A stretch of DNA of 21,289 bases from Candidatus Melainabacteria bacterium (GTDB lineage Bacteria; Cyanobacteriota; Vampirovibrionia; LMEP-6097): contig JAPPOW010000174.1 in assembly GCA_028817775.1 (NCBI GenBank), positions 1 through 21,289 on the forward strand, given 5' to 3'. Below are positions 5,681 to 13,861 of this stretch, in pieces. Numbering within the stretch: position 1 is the first letter of the stretch; each line of letters opens with the position of its first letter. Made by a program: the position numbers and the translations under genes. Below the pieces are notes generated by a model that made no database searches, had not been told where the DNA came from, and worked only from the letters and a program-made list of their open reading frames with translations.

Positions 5681-7229
5681 TAAACATCAACCCCTATTTC
5701 TAAAATACCGACCGCAAAAGATCGCAGATCTAATTGCGCAAGATTCGGTTAAAGAAACTCTCGTTAACGCGATTGAGAATAATAAAATTGTCAACGCCTA
5801 CTTACTTACTGGTCCACGCGGCTCGGGTAAAACTAGTACGGCAAGAATCATCGCCAAATCACTCAATTGTTTGAACAATGGCGGTGAGCCAACTGTCAAT
5901 CCTTGCGGTGAGTGTGAAAGCTGCTTAGGGATTATCAATTCTTCAAGTGTTGATGTAACTGAGATTGACGCTGCTTCTCATGGTGGTGTTGATGACGCTC
6001 GTGAACTAATTGAGAAAGTCAATATGGCAAGCATCACTGGTAAGTTTCGTATCTATATTATTGATGAGGTGCATATGCTCTCGACTGCTGCTTTCAATGC
6101 CTTACTGAAGGTGATTGAAGAACCGCCTGCCAAAGTTATTTTTGTACTAGCAACAACTGAAGAGGACAAGGTGCCGAAGACTATTTCAAGTCGTTGCCAG
6201 AATTTAAAATTTAAACCAATTACTGTAAATGAAGCTAGTGCTCGCCTGCACTATGTCGCCGAGCGAGAAGCTATCAATATTGATGGTGATGCTATTGCTA
6301 TGATTGCAGAGCATGCAGATGGTGCCATGCGTGACGCGCTTGGTTTACTTGATCAACTTAGTGTATTTTCTAAGCCTGATGCTCCAGTCAATGAAGCTCG
6401 GGTGCTTGAGATTCTCGGTCTAATTCCAGCTGATGAACTCAATGCTGTCACTCAATCAATTTTGAAACGTGATGCTGAGAATCTGCTGGAGCAGCTTAAT
6501 ACCTTGCTTGCTCATGGTAAGGATCCAATAGCAATTACTAATGAATTGAGCGAGCATTTATTGGGCTTGCTTGAAAATATCTCTAAAGCTAGTCCTGCTG
6601 CTAAGTTCACTAGCTTGATTGAATTAGCGAAGCAAGAGCAAGTAGAGAATTTTGAGATTGTTCAAATCCTAGACTCACTCAATAGTTTGTCCTTAGCTTT
6701 CAAAAATACAACTCAAAGCAAAAATGTCCTCAAAGCTTGGTTGATTAAAGTCTGTCATCGAGCTGATATTTTAGTAGTGAAAGATTTACTAGGGCGAATT
6801 GAGAAATTAGAATCTGGTAAGCCAGTGGCTAAGCCTCAAGCTGCCCCACACGTGCAGGCAGCAGCTCCTCAAGCGGTGAAAGCTAGTGCTCCAAGTCCGG
6901 CTCCAGCTGCTGGTGCACCAAGCCCAAGTCCTAAACCTGAAGTAGCAAAACCAAGCCCAGCTCCAAGTACTAGTTCTTCAGAGAACTTCCTTGATCATTT
7001 GAGTCCAGGTTCTAAGGGGATGTATATTAGTAGCCAAGCACGTTTGGTGAAGGTAGAGGGTACCATTGCTCAAATGCAGATGCCAAACAAGTTTAAATTC
7101 TTGAAGGCTAAACTTGAATCAAGAGCAGCAGAGTTACTAGAAGCAATCAATAAGAGCTCTGGTGGCAATGTAGAAACAATAAATATCGAGGTGGTTGAGG
7201 CTGTGACTGAAGCAGCTTCAAATCCCTAG
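5670..7229 (+). CDS. dnaX: DNA polymerase III subunit gamma/tau
   Basis: This AAA+ clamp-loader subunit loads the sliding clamp and links polymerases at the fork. From the ATG at 5670 (519 aa) the motifs are LKYRPQ near the N-terminus, Walker A GPRGSGKTST (48-57), a zinc site with Cys 67, 79, 82 and 85 (CGECESC), the Walker B DEVH (132-135) and the sensor SSRC. An Ala/Pro/Ser-rich linker lies at about 385-450 and a small C-terminal domain follows. An in-frame ATG at 5655 is possible, but GGAAAG just before 5670 favours the later start. The gene is coupled to the 37-aa gene by an 11-nt overlap. No A-rich slippery heptamer with downstream hairpin is seen, so a separate gamma form by frameshift is not supported. 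The usual downstream ybaB and recR are absent. Confidence 0.93.
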   Translation: MSTSKHQPLFLKYRPQKIADLIAQDSVKETLVNAIENNKIVNAYLLTGPRGSGKTSTARIIAKSLNCLNNGGEPTVNPCGECESCLGIINSSSVDVTEIDAASHGGVDDARELIEKVNMASITGKFRIYIIDEVHMLSTAAFNALLKVIEEPPAKVIFVLATTEEDKVPKTISSRCQNLKFKPITVNEASARLHYVAEREAINIDGDAIAMIAEHADGAMRDALGLLDQLSVFSKPDAPVNEARVLEILGLIPADELNAVTQSILKRDAENLLEQLNTLLAHGKDPIAITNELSEHLLGLLENISKASPAAKFTSLIELAKQEQVENFEIVQILDSLNSLSLAFKNTTQSKNVLKAWLIKVCHRADILVVKDLLGRIEKLESGKPVAKPQAAPHVQAAAPQAVKASAPSPAPAAGAPSPSPKPEVAKPSPAPSTSSSENFLDHLSPGSKGMYISSQARLVKVEGTIAQMQMPNKFKFLKAKLESRAAELLEAINKSSGGNVETINIEVVEAVTEAASNP

Positions 7230-7239
7230 CAAACCTTCT

Positions 7240-7291
7240 GTCATTGCGAGGACCCTGAGCGAGCAAAGTGAGGAAGGGGACGTGGCAATCC
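7240..7291 (+). repeat. Half copy of the GTCATTGCGAG palindrome
   Basis: These 52 nt match the reverse complement of the right part of the repeat at 8341-8424 at 50 positions, from GTCATTGCGAG to GTGGCAATCC. The complementary second half is missing. The sequence runs straight into the 62-aa coding frame. Confidence 0.8.
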
Positions 7292-7470
7292 CACCGCCAA
7301 GTACGCAAGCTCAAAAATCTAAAGAATATAAGCAAAAAAATCCACTTGAAGATTTAGTGCCAGAGAGTTCTGATTTGATCAGCCCTGCTGTTAAAGGTAA
7401 AACTAAACTTGATGAAGTTACAGATGCAGCTATGACGATCTTCGGTGGTAGAGTATTAGACACCCAGTAA
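7282..7470 (+). CDS. Small protein of unknown function, 62 aa, start codon inside a repeat
   Basis: The frame opens after an in-frame TGA in the half repeat. The best start is the GTG at 7282, within the repeat's GACGTGGCAATCC. A purine-rich GAGGAAGGGG lies just upstream, also repeat-borne, and can act as a Shine-Dalgarno sequence. An alternative GTG lies at 7267. The product is hydrophilic. It begins with a Pro/Gln/Lys-rich stretch and continues LEDLVPESSDLISPAVKG, ending in a more ordered TIFGGRVLDTQ. Codon use matches neighbouring genes. It follows dnaX by 52 nt in the place where ybaB often lies but does not resemble it. The N-terminus may have been rebuilt by the repeat. Confidence 0.55.
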   Translation: MAIPPPSTQAQKSKEYKQKNPLEDLVPESSDLISPAVKGKTKLDEVTDAAMTIFGGRVLDTQ

Positions 7471-7472
7471 GT

Positions 7473-7590
7473 GATTTGGTTTTCAGGGCTTCAGATGCAA
7501 GGCTTGCGAAGTCCGTAGGACGTGTCCGAAGTTTACTTTAGTAAATGAGGAATCGCATAACGCCGCAGCTGGAGTTCTGAGAGCCAAATC
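7473..7590 (+). repeat. Structured RNA-like palindromic element, copy 1
   Basis: The outer stem is 7473-7494 with 7569-7590: 22 consecutive pairs, five of them G-U if the plus strand is the RNA. Inner stems are TGC/GCA, GGC/GCC and TGCGA/TCGCA. A small hairpin GTCC-GTA-GGAC lies at about 7511-7521, and a hairpin TTTAC-TTTA-GTAAA at 7532-7545. The core shared with 13900-14042 is AAGGCTTGCGA, then CCGAAGTTT, AAATGAGG and TAACGC. It fills the whole space between the 62-aa gene and the convergent ATPase gene. There is no T-run after the outer stem. Confidence 0.8.
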
Positions 7591-8309
7591 TAATGTTTAA
7601 CTAGCATTGGACCTTCAACGGCACCCCTTCTAAATTGAGTAGCATAAGAATTATCATTATTCTCATCAAAGAGCTCATCAGGAGTACCTTCCCAGACAAC
7701 CAAGCCACCGTAGACCATCGCTACTTTGGTGCAAGCACGCTTGATAGTTGAAGCTTGGTGGGTGACTAGTATACTAGCAGCGTTAGTTTCTTCTTGCAGG
7801 CTGGTAATTAAATCTTCAATAATGGTACTCGCGACAGGGTCTAGTCCAGCTGTTGGTTCATCATAAAGAATAATCTCGGGGTCAGTGACAATAGCGCGGG
7901 CAAAGCTAACTCGTTTTTTCATACCACCAGATAGTTCACTAGGGTACCAATTATTTATTCCAGGTAAGCCAACTAAAGAAAGTTTCTCTGATACGATTCT
8001 ATCGATTTCAAATTCCGGTAATTCTGGCGCACCTTCTTCAACTCGAAGTGGGAAGCTAATATTCTCTGCAATTGTCATTGAGTCAAAAAGCGCAGAATAT
8101 TGAAATGCCATCCCAATTTTATCTGAGCCAAGTTTGATTTCACCTTCATCAGCGTCAATTAAGCCAGCCACAATCTTGAGAATAGTGCTCTTGCCGCAAC
8201 CAGAAAAGCCAATTAGAGCCAAAACCTCACCAGGTTCAACCTTAAGGCTGATACCATCAAGTACTTTGTTGCTACCAAATGATTTTTTGAGGTCCTGGAT
8301 TTCTATCAT
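7590..8309 (-). CDS. mlaF: ABC transporter ATP-binding protein, MlaF-type (Mce lipid transport)
   Basis: The ATPase of MlaFEDB-like systems drives phospholipid movement between inner and outer membrane through an MlaE permease and an MCE-domain protein. Motifs are Walker A GFSGCGKST (34-42), Q-loop Q70 in MAFQYSALFDSMT (family-typical), signature LSGGMKKR (126-133), Walker B IILYDEP (147-153) with TAGLDP, and switch H184 in VTHQ. The length of 239 aa fits the family, and YSALFDSMT with EPTAGLDPVAS separates it from other ABC ATPases. The permease and MCE genes are not adjacent. A TACAAT box 13 nt upstream of the ATG and AGGGA 9 nt upstream suggest a very short leader. It is divergent from mrdA. 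Confidence 0.85.
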   Translation of the reverse strand: MIEIQDLKKSFGSNKVLDGISLKVEPGEVLALIGFSGCGKSTILKIVAGLIDADEGEIKLGSDKIGMAFQYSALFDSMTIAENISFPLRVEEGAPELPEFEIDRIVSEKLSLVGLPGINNWYPSELSGGMKKRVSFARAIVTDPEIILYDEPTAGLDPVASTIIEDLITSLQEETNAASILVTHQASTIKRACTKVAMVYGGLVVWEGTPDELFDENNDNSYATQFRRGAVEGPMLVKH

Positions 8310-8322
8310 TAGCTCAATCCCT

Positions 8323-8328
8323 ATTGTA
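8323..8328 (-). promoter_or_regulatory. -10 box (TACAAT) of the mlaF-like gene
   Basis: Minus-strand TACAAT ends 13 nt before the ATG at 8309. The predicted leader is about 6 nt. AGGGA lies right at the start region. Confidence 0.4.
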
Positions 8329-8340
8329 AACTATATGTAT

Positions 8341-8424
8341 GTCCTTGCGAATGCAGTGAAGTAATCCAGACTGGATTGCCACGTCCCCTTCCTCGCTTTG
8401 CTCGCGCAGGGTCCTCGCAATGAC
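8341..8424. repeat. Palindromic repeat, GTCATTGCGAG family (asymmetric copy)
   Basis: The ends are GTCCTTGCGA and TCGCAATGAC, with a central palindrome AATCCAG-A-CTGGATT. The right side carries an extra segment rich in CCTCGC/GCTCGC, also found in the half copy at 7240-7291. The repeat ends 8 nt before the mrdA start codon, so it lies in the mrdA leader. Confidence 0.8.
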
Positions 8425-8432
8425 GGAGCGAC

Positions 8433-10148
8433 ATGCTAAATAAAAGCAATATCCTTTATTACCTCACTCTGTTGCTACTTGGTTTTCTAGCCTTGCGGCT
8501 CTTGCAACTGCAAGTACTTGACCACCAGAAGTACAAAACCTTAGCCCGCAATAATACTAGTCGTACTGCTATTTCAAGGGCACCTAGAGGCACTATTTAT
8601 GACCGCCATGGTGAAATTTTTGCAAGTAGCAAAGCTTCACTTAGTGTGATTGTATTTCCGGCTGCTTTGCGTAAGCAAGCAGATAAAGAATCGGTTGCTC
8701 AAATTCTGGCTGAGTTTATTGAAATCAACTATGAGGAGTTGCTTGAACTCTTTGAGAATATGGATCCAAGCACCCCACTGCCAATAGTGCTTGATAATGA
8801 TATTCCAGTTGAATCAGCAATTAAAATCTATGAGAACAAAAAATCTTTGCCAGGGATTGCTGTTGAGAAACAAGCAACTCGTTACTACCCACAAGGTGAA
8901 ATTGCTGCTCATATGCTTGGCTATGTTGGGCAAGTGAGTAGTGAGGATCTCAAGGCAGCTAAATCTAGAAGTTTGGGCTTAGGAGATATAGTTGGTAAGC
9001 AAGGACTTGAGAAAGTTTTCGATGAAAGTTTGCAGGGCACTAAGGGTGAAGCCAGAGTGGTGGTAGACCGTTATGGCAAGAGTCTCTATAGTGGCAGTGA
9101 AGACCGGAGAATTATTAAAGAACCAATCAAGGGTCAGGATTTAGACCTGACTATTGATGCTAAATTGCAGCGAGTCGCTTATGAAGCGCTTGGTGGCAAG
9201 CAAGGAGCTGCTGTTGCTTTGGATCCCCGTAATGGTGAGATCTTAGCTTTGGTTAGTAGCCCAAGCTTTGATCCTAATATTTTTACCAAGCCAGTTCCTT
9301 ATAAGCTTTATCAAGAGCTGCTTGATAATAAAGCCTTCTTGAATAAAACAATCTCAGCTTATACTCCAGGTAGTATTTGGAAACCTATCTCTGCAATTGC
9401 TGCATTGGAGCATGGGGTTGCTAGGGCTAATGAAGTTTTTGAAGTTAGCGGCAGTATTGATTATGCTGGTTTTAGTTTTGGCGATTGGACTACTAAGAAG
9501 GGCAAGATGAATTTGATTGATGCTCTTGCTTGGTCTAGAGATACTTACTTCTATCAATTTGCTAAGCGAATGAAGGCTGATTGGATTGCTAATATTGGTG
9601 AAAAGTTTGGTGTCGGTAAACGTACTGGCTTAGAGTTATTAGGTGAGAGCAAGGGTATATTGCCAAGCCCAGAGTGGAAGAAAAAAACTTTGCGTGAGCC
9701 TTGGTATCCGGGTAATACTTTGCATTATTCAATCGGACAAAGTTATTTATTGATCAGTCCAGTACAAGCTGCACGGATGATGGCAGGGATTGCCAACAAG
9801 GGTTTCTTGCCGCAGCCACACCTGGTTAAAGATTCAAGTAAAGAAGAGCTTGAGCCAATTGAAGGAGTGAGTGAAGCTAGCTTTGCGGTGATTGAAGAAG
9901 CTCTCAAAAAATGTGTGCGTTCTGGTACTGGGCAAGCTTCTAAGTTGCGTAAGATTCAAGTTGCTGGTAAGACTGGCTCTGCTGAAGTGAGTGGTTACGA
10001 GAAATCAACTCATGCTTGGTTTGCTGCTTATGCTCCTGTCAAAGCTCCTGAGATAGTGGTGGTGGTCTTTATGGAAGGTGGTGGTCATGGTGGTAGTGTG
10101 GCTGCACCGGTGGCTAAGAGAATTTTTCAAAAGTATTTTGAGAAGTAA
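8433..10148 (+). CDS. mrdA: Penicillin-binding protein 2, class B transpeptidase
   Basis: PBP2 crosslinks peptidoglycan in the elongasome together with RodA. It has one N-terminal membrane anchor at about 8-28 (YYLTLLLLGFLALRLLQ). The PBP dimer (pedestal) region starts at APRGTIYDRHG (50-60). The transpeptidase domain has the nucleophile in YTPGSIWKP (S314, K317), the second motif SRD (368-370) and KTG at 513-515. The length of 571 aa is normal to slightly short. The GGAG at 8425-8428 lies 4 nt before the ATG, right after the repeat. mreBCD and rodA, the usual partners, are not in the window. The stop codon is followed without a gap by another palindromic repeat. Confidence 0.94.
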   Translation: MLNKSNILYYLTLLLLGFLALRLLQLQVLDHQKYKTLARNNTSRTAISRAPRGTIYDRHGEIFASSKASLSVIVFPAALRKQADKESVAQILAEFIEINYEELLELFENMDPSTPLPIVLDNDIPVESAIKIYENKKSLPGIAVEKQATRYYPQGEIAAHMLGYVGQVSSEDLKAAKSRSLGLGDIVGKQGLEKVFDESLQGTKGEARVVVDRYGKSLYSGSEDRRIIKEPIKGQDLDLTIDAKLQRVAYEALGGKQGAAVALDPRNGEILALVSSPSFDPNIFTKPVPYKLYQELLDNKAFLNKTISAYTPGSIWKPISAIAALEHGVARANEVFEVSGSIDYAGFSFGDWTTKKGKMNLIDALAWSRDTYFYQFAKRMKADWIANIGEKFGVGKRTGLELLGESKGILPSPEWKKKTLREPWYPGNTLHYSIGQSYLLISPVQAARMMAGIANKGFLPQPHLVKDSSKEELEPIEGVSEASFAVIEEALKKCVRSGTGQASKLRKIQVAGKTGSAEVSGYEKSTHAWFAAYAPVKAPEIVVVVFMEGGGHGGSVAAPVAKRIFQKYFEK

Positions 10149-10272
10149 GCGTATGGTCGCTCTGCTCCCTGCATATGGAGCTAAAGCTCCTGCTTATGGC
10201 TACGCCTGCTGTCAACAGCGCAGCATTTGCAGGCACGAAGTGCCATATGCAGGGAGCAAGGCGACCATATGC
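10149..10272. repeat. Multi-branched palindrome, GCATATGGTCGC family, copy 1
   Basis: The outer arms 10149-10178 and 10243-10272 pair over 30 positions with two G-T wobbles and one mismatch. The interior holds hairpins GGAGC-TAAA-GCTCC, GGC-TAC-GCC, CTGCTG/CAACAGCG and GGCAC-GAA-GTGCC. It matches the reverse complement of 17739-17842 closely, with about 21 extra nt around the GGCAC hairpin. It begins at the base after the mrdA stop. Confidence 0.85.
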
Positions 10273-10286
10273 CTTATATGACATGA

Positions 10287-10292
10287 TAATAT
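10287..10292 (+). promoter_or_regulatory. Probable -10 box (TAATAT or overlapping GATAAT) of gpmI
   Basis: TAATAT ends 7 nt before the ATG at 10300. The overlapping GATAAT (10285-10290) ends 9 nt before it. Either implies a leaderless or nearly leaderless transcript. The -35 region would fall in the right arm of the palindrome. Confidence 0.45.
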
Positions 10293-10299
10293 AGTCTCA

Positions 10300-11862
10300 A
10301 TGCAAAAAGTCTTACTATTAATACTTGATGGATGGGGACATAATCCTGGCTCCAAAGCAAACGCGATTGAAGCAGCCAAGACTCCATTCTATGATTCTTT
10401 ATTAGAGCAGTACCCTCATACCTTACTCAATGCTAGTAGTGTTTATGTTGGTCTGCCAGATGGCATTATGGGTAATTCAGAAGTGGGTCATGAAAATATT
10501 GGTGCTGGTCGTATCAATAAACAAAAGCTCACTCTGATCTCTGACATGGTGCGTAGTGGTGAATTTTTTGAGAACCAGGAGCTGGCTGCTGCCTTTGATC
10601 ATGCTGCTAAGCATAATTCAAAGATCCACTTTATGGGTTTGATTTCAGAAGGTGATGTTCATTCACACTTGGGGCATCTTGACGCATTGATTGAATTTGC
10701 CAAGAAGAAGGATTTAACTCCAGAACAAGTTTACTTACATGCAATTAGTGATGGTCGTGATGACCCACCTTATGTAGCTGAAGCCTTGATGAAGCGTTAT
10801 CAGGACAAGGTTAATATCGCCACTGTCTCTGGACGTTATTGGGCAATGGATAGGGACAACAATATGGACAGGGTTGAGAACTACTTTGATTGTGTCACCA
10901 AAGGAGAAGGTCTGGAGTCAGCTAGTGGCGCTGAAGCTATTACTGATGGTTACCAATTAGCAAAAGAAGGAAAGAATCCTACTGGTGATTCAGACGAGTT
11001 TATTCTGCCGACTTTGATTAATAAACAAGGCTTGATCAGCCAGAATGATGCAGTGATCTTTTTTAATTTCCGCCCAGATAGAGCGAAACAAATTTCACAA
11101 AGATTAGCTAAGGATGCTGGCATAAATAATCTACATTATTTATGTTTTACTGATTACGGCGTTGACTTGCCAATTGCTTTCACAGACAAGACTTTACCGA
11201 AGCAAGACTTCTCACTTAATTTAGGTGAGCTAGTTGCAAAGTCTGGTATGAATCAATTCAGGATTGCAGAGACCGAGAAGTATAACCACGTTACTACTTT
11301 CTTCAATTCACGTCGTAAAGAAGCTTATGAGAATGAAGATCGTTTACTTATTCCAAGCCCTAAGGTTGCAACTTATGATTTACAGCCAGAAATGAGTTTG
11401 CCAGAACTTACTGACAAATTACTTGAAGCAATGGCAGATAAGGATAAGGACTATAAATTGATAGTTTGTAATTTTGCTAACCCTGATATGGTTGGGCATA
11501 CTGGTAGCTGGGAGGCAGTTACCAAGGCACTTGAAGCTATCGATTCATCCCTAGTCAAAGTTGTTAGCAAGGCAATGGCAGAAGGTTATGCTCTCATGCT
11601 AACTGCTGATCACGGTAATGCTGATCAAATGTACCAAGATGATAGTGATGAAGTCCGTACTGCCCATAGTACTAATCCTGTACCTTTTGTCTTGATTAAT
11701 TCACACAAGCAAGTTAAATTACGTCAAGCTCACTCAGACCCTAATGATGTCTACGCCAGTTTGTCACTGGCTAATATTGCACCGACAATTTGTGACTACC
11801 TGGGTTTAGAGAAGCCAGAGCAAATGCAGGCTAGCTCCTTGCTTGAACCAGCCTTGGTCTAA
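10300..11862 (+). CDS. gpmI: 2,3-bisphosphoglycerate-independent phosphoglycerate mutase
   Basis: This two-metal (usually manganese) enzyme interconverts 3- and 2-phosphoglycerate in glycolysis and gluconeogenesis, in the cytoplasm. It belongs to the alkaline phosphatase superfamily. Visible sites are the metal-binding LILDGWG (D10), the phosphoserine loop DGIMGNSEVGHENIGAGR (S60), SEGDVHSHLGHL, the substrate-binding RYWAMDRDNNMDR, and the C-terminal metal ligands in NPDMVGHTG, TADHGNADQM and TAHSTNPVPF. At 520 aa it is full length. It probably starts from its own leaderless promoter. The stop is followed by the large palindromic element after 3 nt. Confidence 0.96.
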   Translation: MQKVLLLILDGWGHNPGSKANAIEAAKTPFYDSLLEQYPHTLLNASSVYVGLPDGIMGNSEVGHENIGAGRINKQKLTLISDMVRSGEFFENQELAAAFDHAAKHNSKIHFMGLISEGDVHSHLGHLDALIEFAKKKDLTPEQVYLHAISDGRDDPPYVAEALMKRYQDKVNIATVSGRYWAMDRDNNMDRVENYFDCVTKGEGLESASGAEAITDGYQLAKEGKNPTGDSDEFILPTLINKQGLISQNDAVIFFNFRPDRAKQISQRLAKDAGINNLHYLCFTDYGVDLPIAFTDKTLPKQDFSLNLGELVAKSGMNQFRIAETEKYNHVTTFFNSRRKEAYENEDRLLIPSPKVATYDLQPEMSLPELTDKLLEAMADKDKDYKLIVCNFANPDMVGHTGSWEAVTKALEAIDSSLVKVVSKAMAEGYALMLTADHGNADQMYQDDSDEVRTAHSTNPVPFVLINSHKQVKLRQAHSDPNDVYASLSLANIAPTICDYLGLEKPEQMQASSLLEPALV

Positions 11863-11865
11863 ACA

Positions 11866-12408
11866 TAATTCATCCTTATCTTTCGTTGTTTATCCCTGTT
11901 TGTCCCGGTGTGAATTAGCTGTCCTGTCACCAGGTTATTTAGCCGAACCCCCGGCGCCTTGGACATGTCTCAAAATTTGCTCGGGCAGTACGATCCCAAC
12001 GGATGAATTTATTTTCGAAGTCAAGCTTCTCAAATAAATTAACCGTGGGTCCCGCGCCTCCCTGTCGCAAATTGAGACATGCTCCAACTAGCGCTCCGTT
12101 CCGCCGCGGACAGCAAATTCACTTATCACTAGTAGATTCAGCTTAAGCTCCTACTAGTGTCTCAAGAAGCGCAGGCACAAATAAATTTGTCCGAGAATTC
12201 GCCTGCAGGCATACCATAGCTTAAAAGTGAATTGGGGGTTGCGTGCCCCAATTTACTTTTAAAAAATGTGACCGAGTCTTTGCGACAACTAAGCCGAAGC
12301 CGATTCTCGGAAAATTTCATTTGTGCGGAGCTTCGGACTAGCTGGTAATGATTACCGGAAGGCAATATCAACTAGAAATATCGCTGAATTCAAAATAAGG
12401 ATGAATTA
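11866..12408. repeat. 543-bp non-coding nested palindromic element with 14-bp terminal inverted repeats
   Basis: This spacer of 570 bases has no convincing gene. It is bounded by TAATTCATCCTTAT (11866-11879) and its perfect complement (12395-12408). Hairpin domain 1 closes with GTGAATTAGCTGTCC (11910-11924) against 12108-12122 (14 of 15). Inside it, 11965-11980 pairs with 12067-12080, and AATTTATTT (12006-12014) with AAATAAATT (12032-12040). A small hairpin is CACTAGTAG/CTACTAGTG (12127-12159). Domain 2 closes with GCACAAAT (12175-12182) against ATTTGTGC (12319-12326), continues through CCGAGAAT/ATTCTCGG, and ends in a 17-bp stem 12221-12237/12246-12262 with one G-U. GGTAATGATTACC lies near 12343-12355. 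It could be a structured RNA, a non-autonomous mobile element or a merged set of repeats. Confidence 0.75.
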
Positions 12409-12419
12409 CCTTGAGATGT

Positions 12420-12425
12420 TAAAAT
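12420..12425 (+). promoter_or_regulatory. -10 box (TAAAAT) of hemN
   Basis: TAAAAT, then 7 nt (ATACTGA), then the GTG at 12433. The start would be the G of the start codon. The -35 region would overlap the right terminal repeat of the large palindromic element. Confidence 0.6.
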
Positions 12426-12432
12426 ATACTGA

Positions 12433-13842
12433 GTGTTCAAAGATAAAACGAGATTCAAGGAATTGATTGCCAAATACGGGCATGCTGTGCCAAGATACAC
12501 CAGTTACCCAACGGCTCCTGAATGGAAGCAAGAATTCTTGCAGCAGGACTATGAACTAGCCTTAGCTAAGTCTAACCAGAGTGGCAAGGATTACTCCTTA
12601 TATCTGCATATTCCATTTTGTGAATCTCAGTGTTACTACTGTGGCTGTAATGTGGTGATTAGCCCAGAGCATGGCATTGAAACTAAATATATTGATCAAT
12701 TGAAGCAGGAGCTAGATTATTACGCTAGCAAAGTTGATATGAAGCGTAAGGTGGCGCAGATGGCATGGGGTGGTGGCACGCCAACATACTTGAGCCCAGA
12801 GCAAATTATCGATTTAATGGACTTTATCAAAGCAAGATTTGGACTTTACACCAAAGCTTCAATGGCAGAGCTGGCAGCTGCTGGGGTTGATTACAATGAG
12901 CATGAATATGCAATTGAAATTGATCCTCGGGTTACTACTCGTGATCACTTGCAAGCACTTTATGAATCTGGTTTCAATAGATTAAGTATGGGGATTCAGG
13001 ATTTTAATCGCCAGACTCAAGAAACAATTAATCGCTTGCAGAGTTTTGAACAGGTTGCAGCTCTGGTAGCAACTGCTCGAGAAATAGGCTTCACTAGTAT
13101 CAATTTTGATTTGATTTATGGTTTGCCGCATCAGACCATTGCTAGTTTTCAAGATACGGTAATGAAGGTCAAACAAATTGATCCAGAAAGAATCGCTTTG
13201 TTTAACTATGCTCATATTCCAAGTATTTTTCCGTTTCAGCAGAAGTATATTGATGAATCGACAATGCCTGATCAAGAAACCAAACTTGAGATCTTTATGA
13301 GTGCAGTGGAGGAGCTTTGTGATTTTGGTTATGACTTTATTGGTATTGATCACTTTGCTAAAGCAAATGATGGATTGAGTTTGGCGCAAAAGTCAAGGAC
13401 GCTCTCGCGCAATTTCCAGGGTTACACTACCCACGCTGGACTTGATTTAATTGCTTGTGGTCTTAGTGCAATTAGTGATGTGCAAGGTGTTTACAAACAA
13501 AATCCAAAGAAGTTAAATGATTACTACGAGAATTATTTGCAAGCTGAGAAGTTTATGGTTTCTAGTGCTGATGATAAAGCGCGCCGTGAGATCATCAAAG
13601 AACTGATGGCGAATAATTTTGCCGTAATTGATCTCAATTTATACCTAGATGAATTCACTGCTCTGAGACCATTTATTGAAGAAGGTTTATTAAATTGGAG
13701 CTATCTTGATTTGACTGAGCCTCATAAAGTTAGATTAGAAATTACTGAAATGGGTAGATTTTTCGCGCGAAATATAGCTTCTTGTTTTGACGCATATATC
13801 AGTAAAGAGGGTGCTCACAGGACTTTCTCTAAGGCACTCTAG
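12433..13842 (+). CDS. hemN: Oxygen-independent coproporphyrinogen III oxidase
   Basis: This radical SAM enzyme decarboxylates two propionates of coproporphyrinogen III to give protoporphyrinogen IX without oxygen. The N-terminal RYTSYPTAPEW is typical of true HemN. The iron-sulfur cluster motif is HIPFCESQCYYCGC with Cys 63, 67, 70 and 72 (CX3CX2CXC); the fourth Cys marks HemN against HemW-like relatives. GGGTPTYLS follows, then SMGIQDFN and FDLIYGLPHQT. The 469-aa length includes the C-terminal HemN domain (GIDHFAKANDGLS). The start is GTG, chosen because TAAAAT ends 7 nt before it. It implies heme made under low oxygen. No other heme gene is nearby. Confidence 0.94.
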   Translation: MFKDKTRFKELIAKYGHAVPRYTSYPTAPEWKQEFLQQDYELALAKSNQSGKDYSLYLHIPFCESQCYYCGCNVVISPEHGIETKYIDQLKQELDYYASKVDMKRKVAQMAWGGGTPTYLSPEQIIDLMDFIKARFGLYTKASMAELAAAGVDYNEHEYAIEIDPRVTTRDHLQALYESGFNRLSMGIQDFNRQTQETINRLQSFEQVAALVATAREIGFTSINFDLIYGLPHQTIASFQDTVMKVKQIDPERIALFNYAHIPSIFPFQQKYIDESTMPDQETKLEIFMSAVEELCDFGYDFIGIDHFAKANDGLSLAQKSRTLSRNFQGYTTHAGLDLIACGLSAISDVQGVYKQNPKKLNDYYENYLQAEKFMVSSADDKARREIIKELMANNFAVIDLNLYLDEFTALRPFIEEGLLNWSYLDLTEPHKVRLEITEMGRFFARNIASCFDAYISKEGAHRTFSKAL

Positions 13843-13861
13843 TCTTATCAATAATTACCCC

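Noticed and set aside
5655..7229. Programmed frameshift in dnaX giving a short gamma form
   Set aside because: No A-rich slippery heptamer followed by a stable hairpin was found in the region after the AAA+ domain; only short A runs occur.
10149..10272. Insertion sequence or CRISPR-like array
   Set aside because: There is no transposase frame, the element is too short, and the repeated units are inverted hairpins rather than direct repeats with spacers.
11843..12371. Short open frames of 64 and 69 codons inside the gpmI-hemN spacer
   Set aside because: They cross the stems of the large palindromic element, have unusual composition, lack ribosome binding sites, and one begins inside gpmI. 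They are side effects of the palindromes.
11866..12408. RNase P RNA, tmRNA, SRP RNA or group II intron
   Set aside because: None of the recognisable conserved cores of these RNAs was found on either strand. A proper covariance-model search would be needed to exclude diverged forms.
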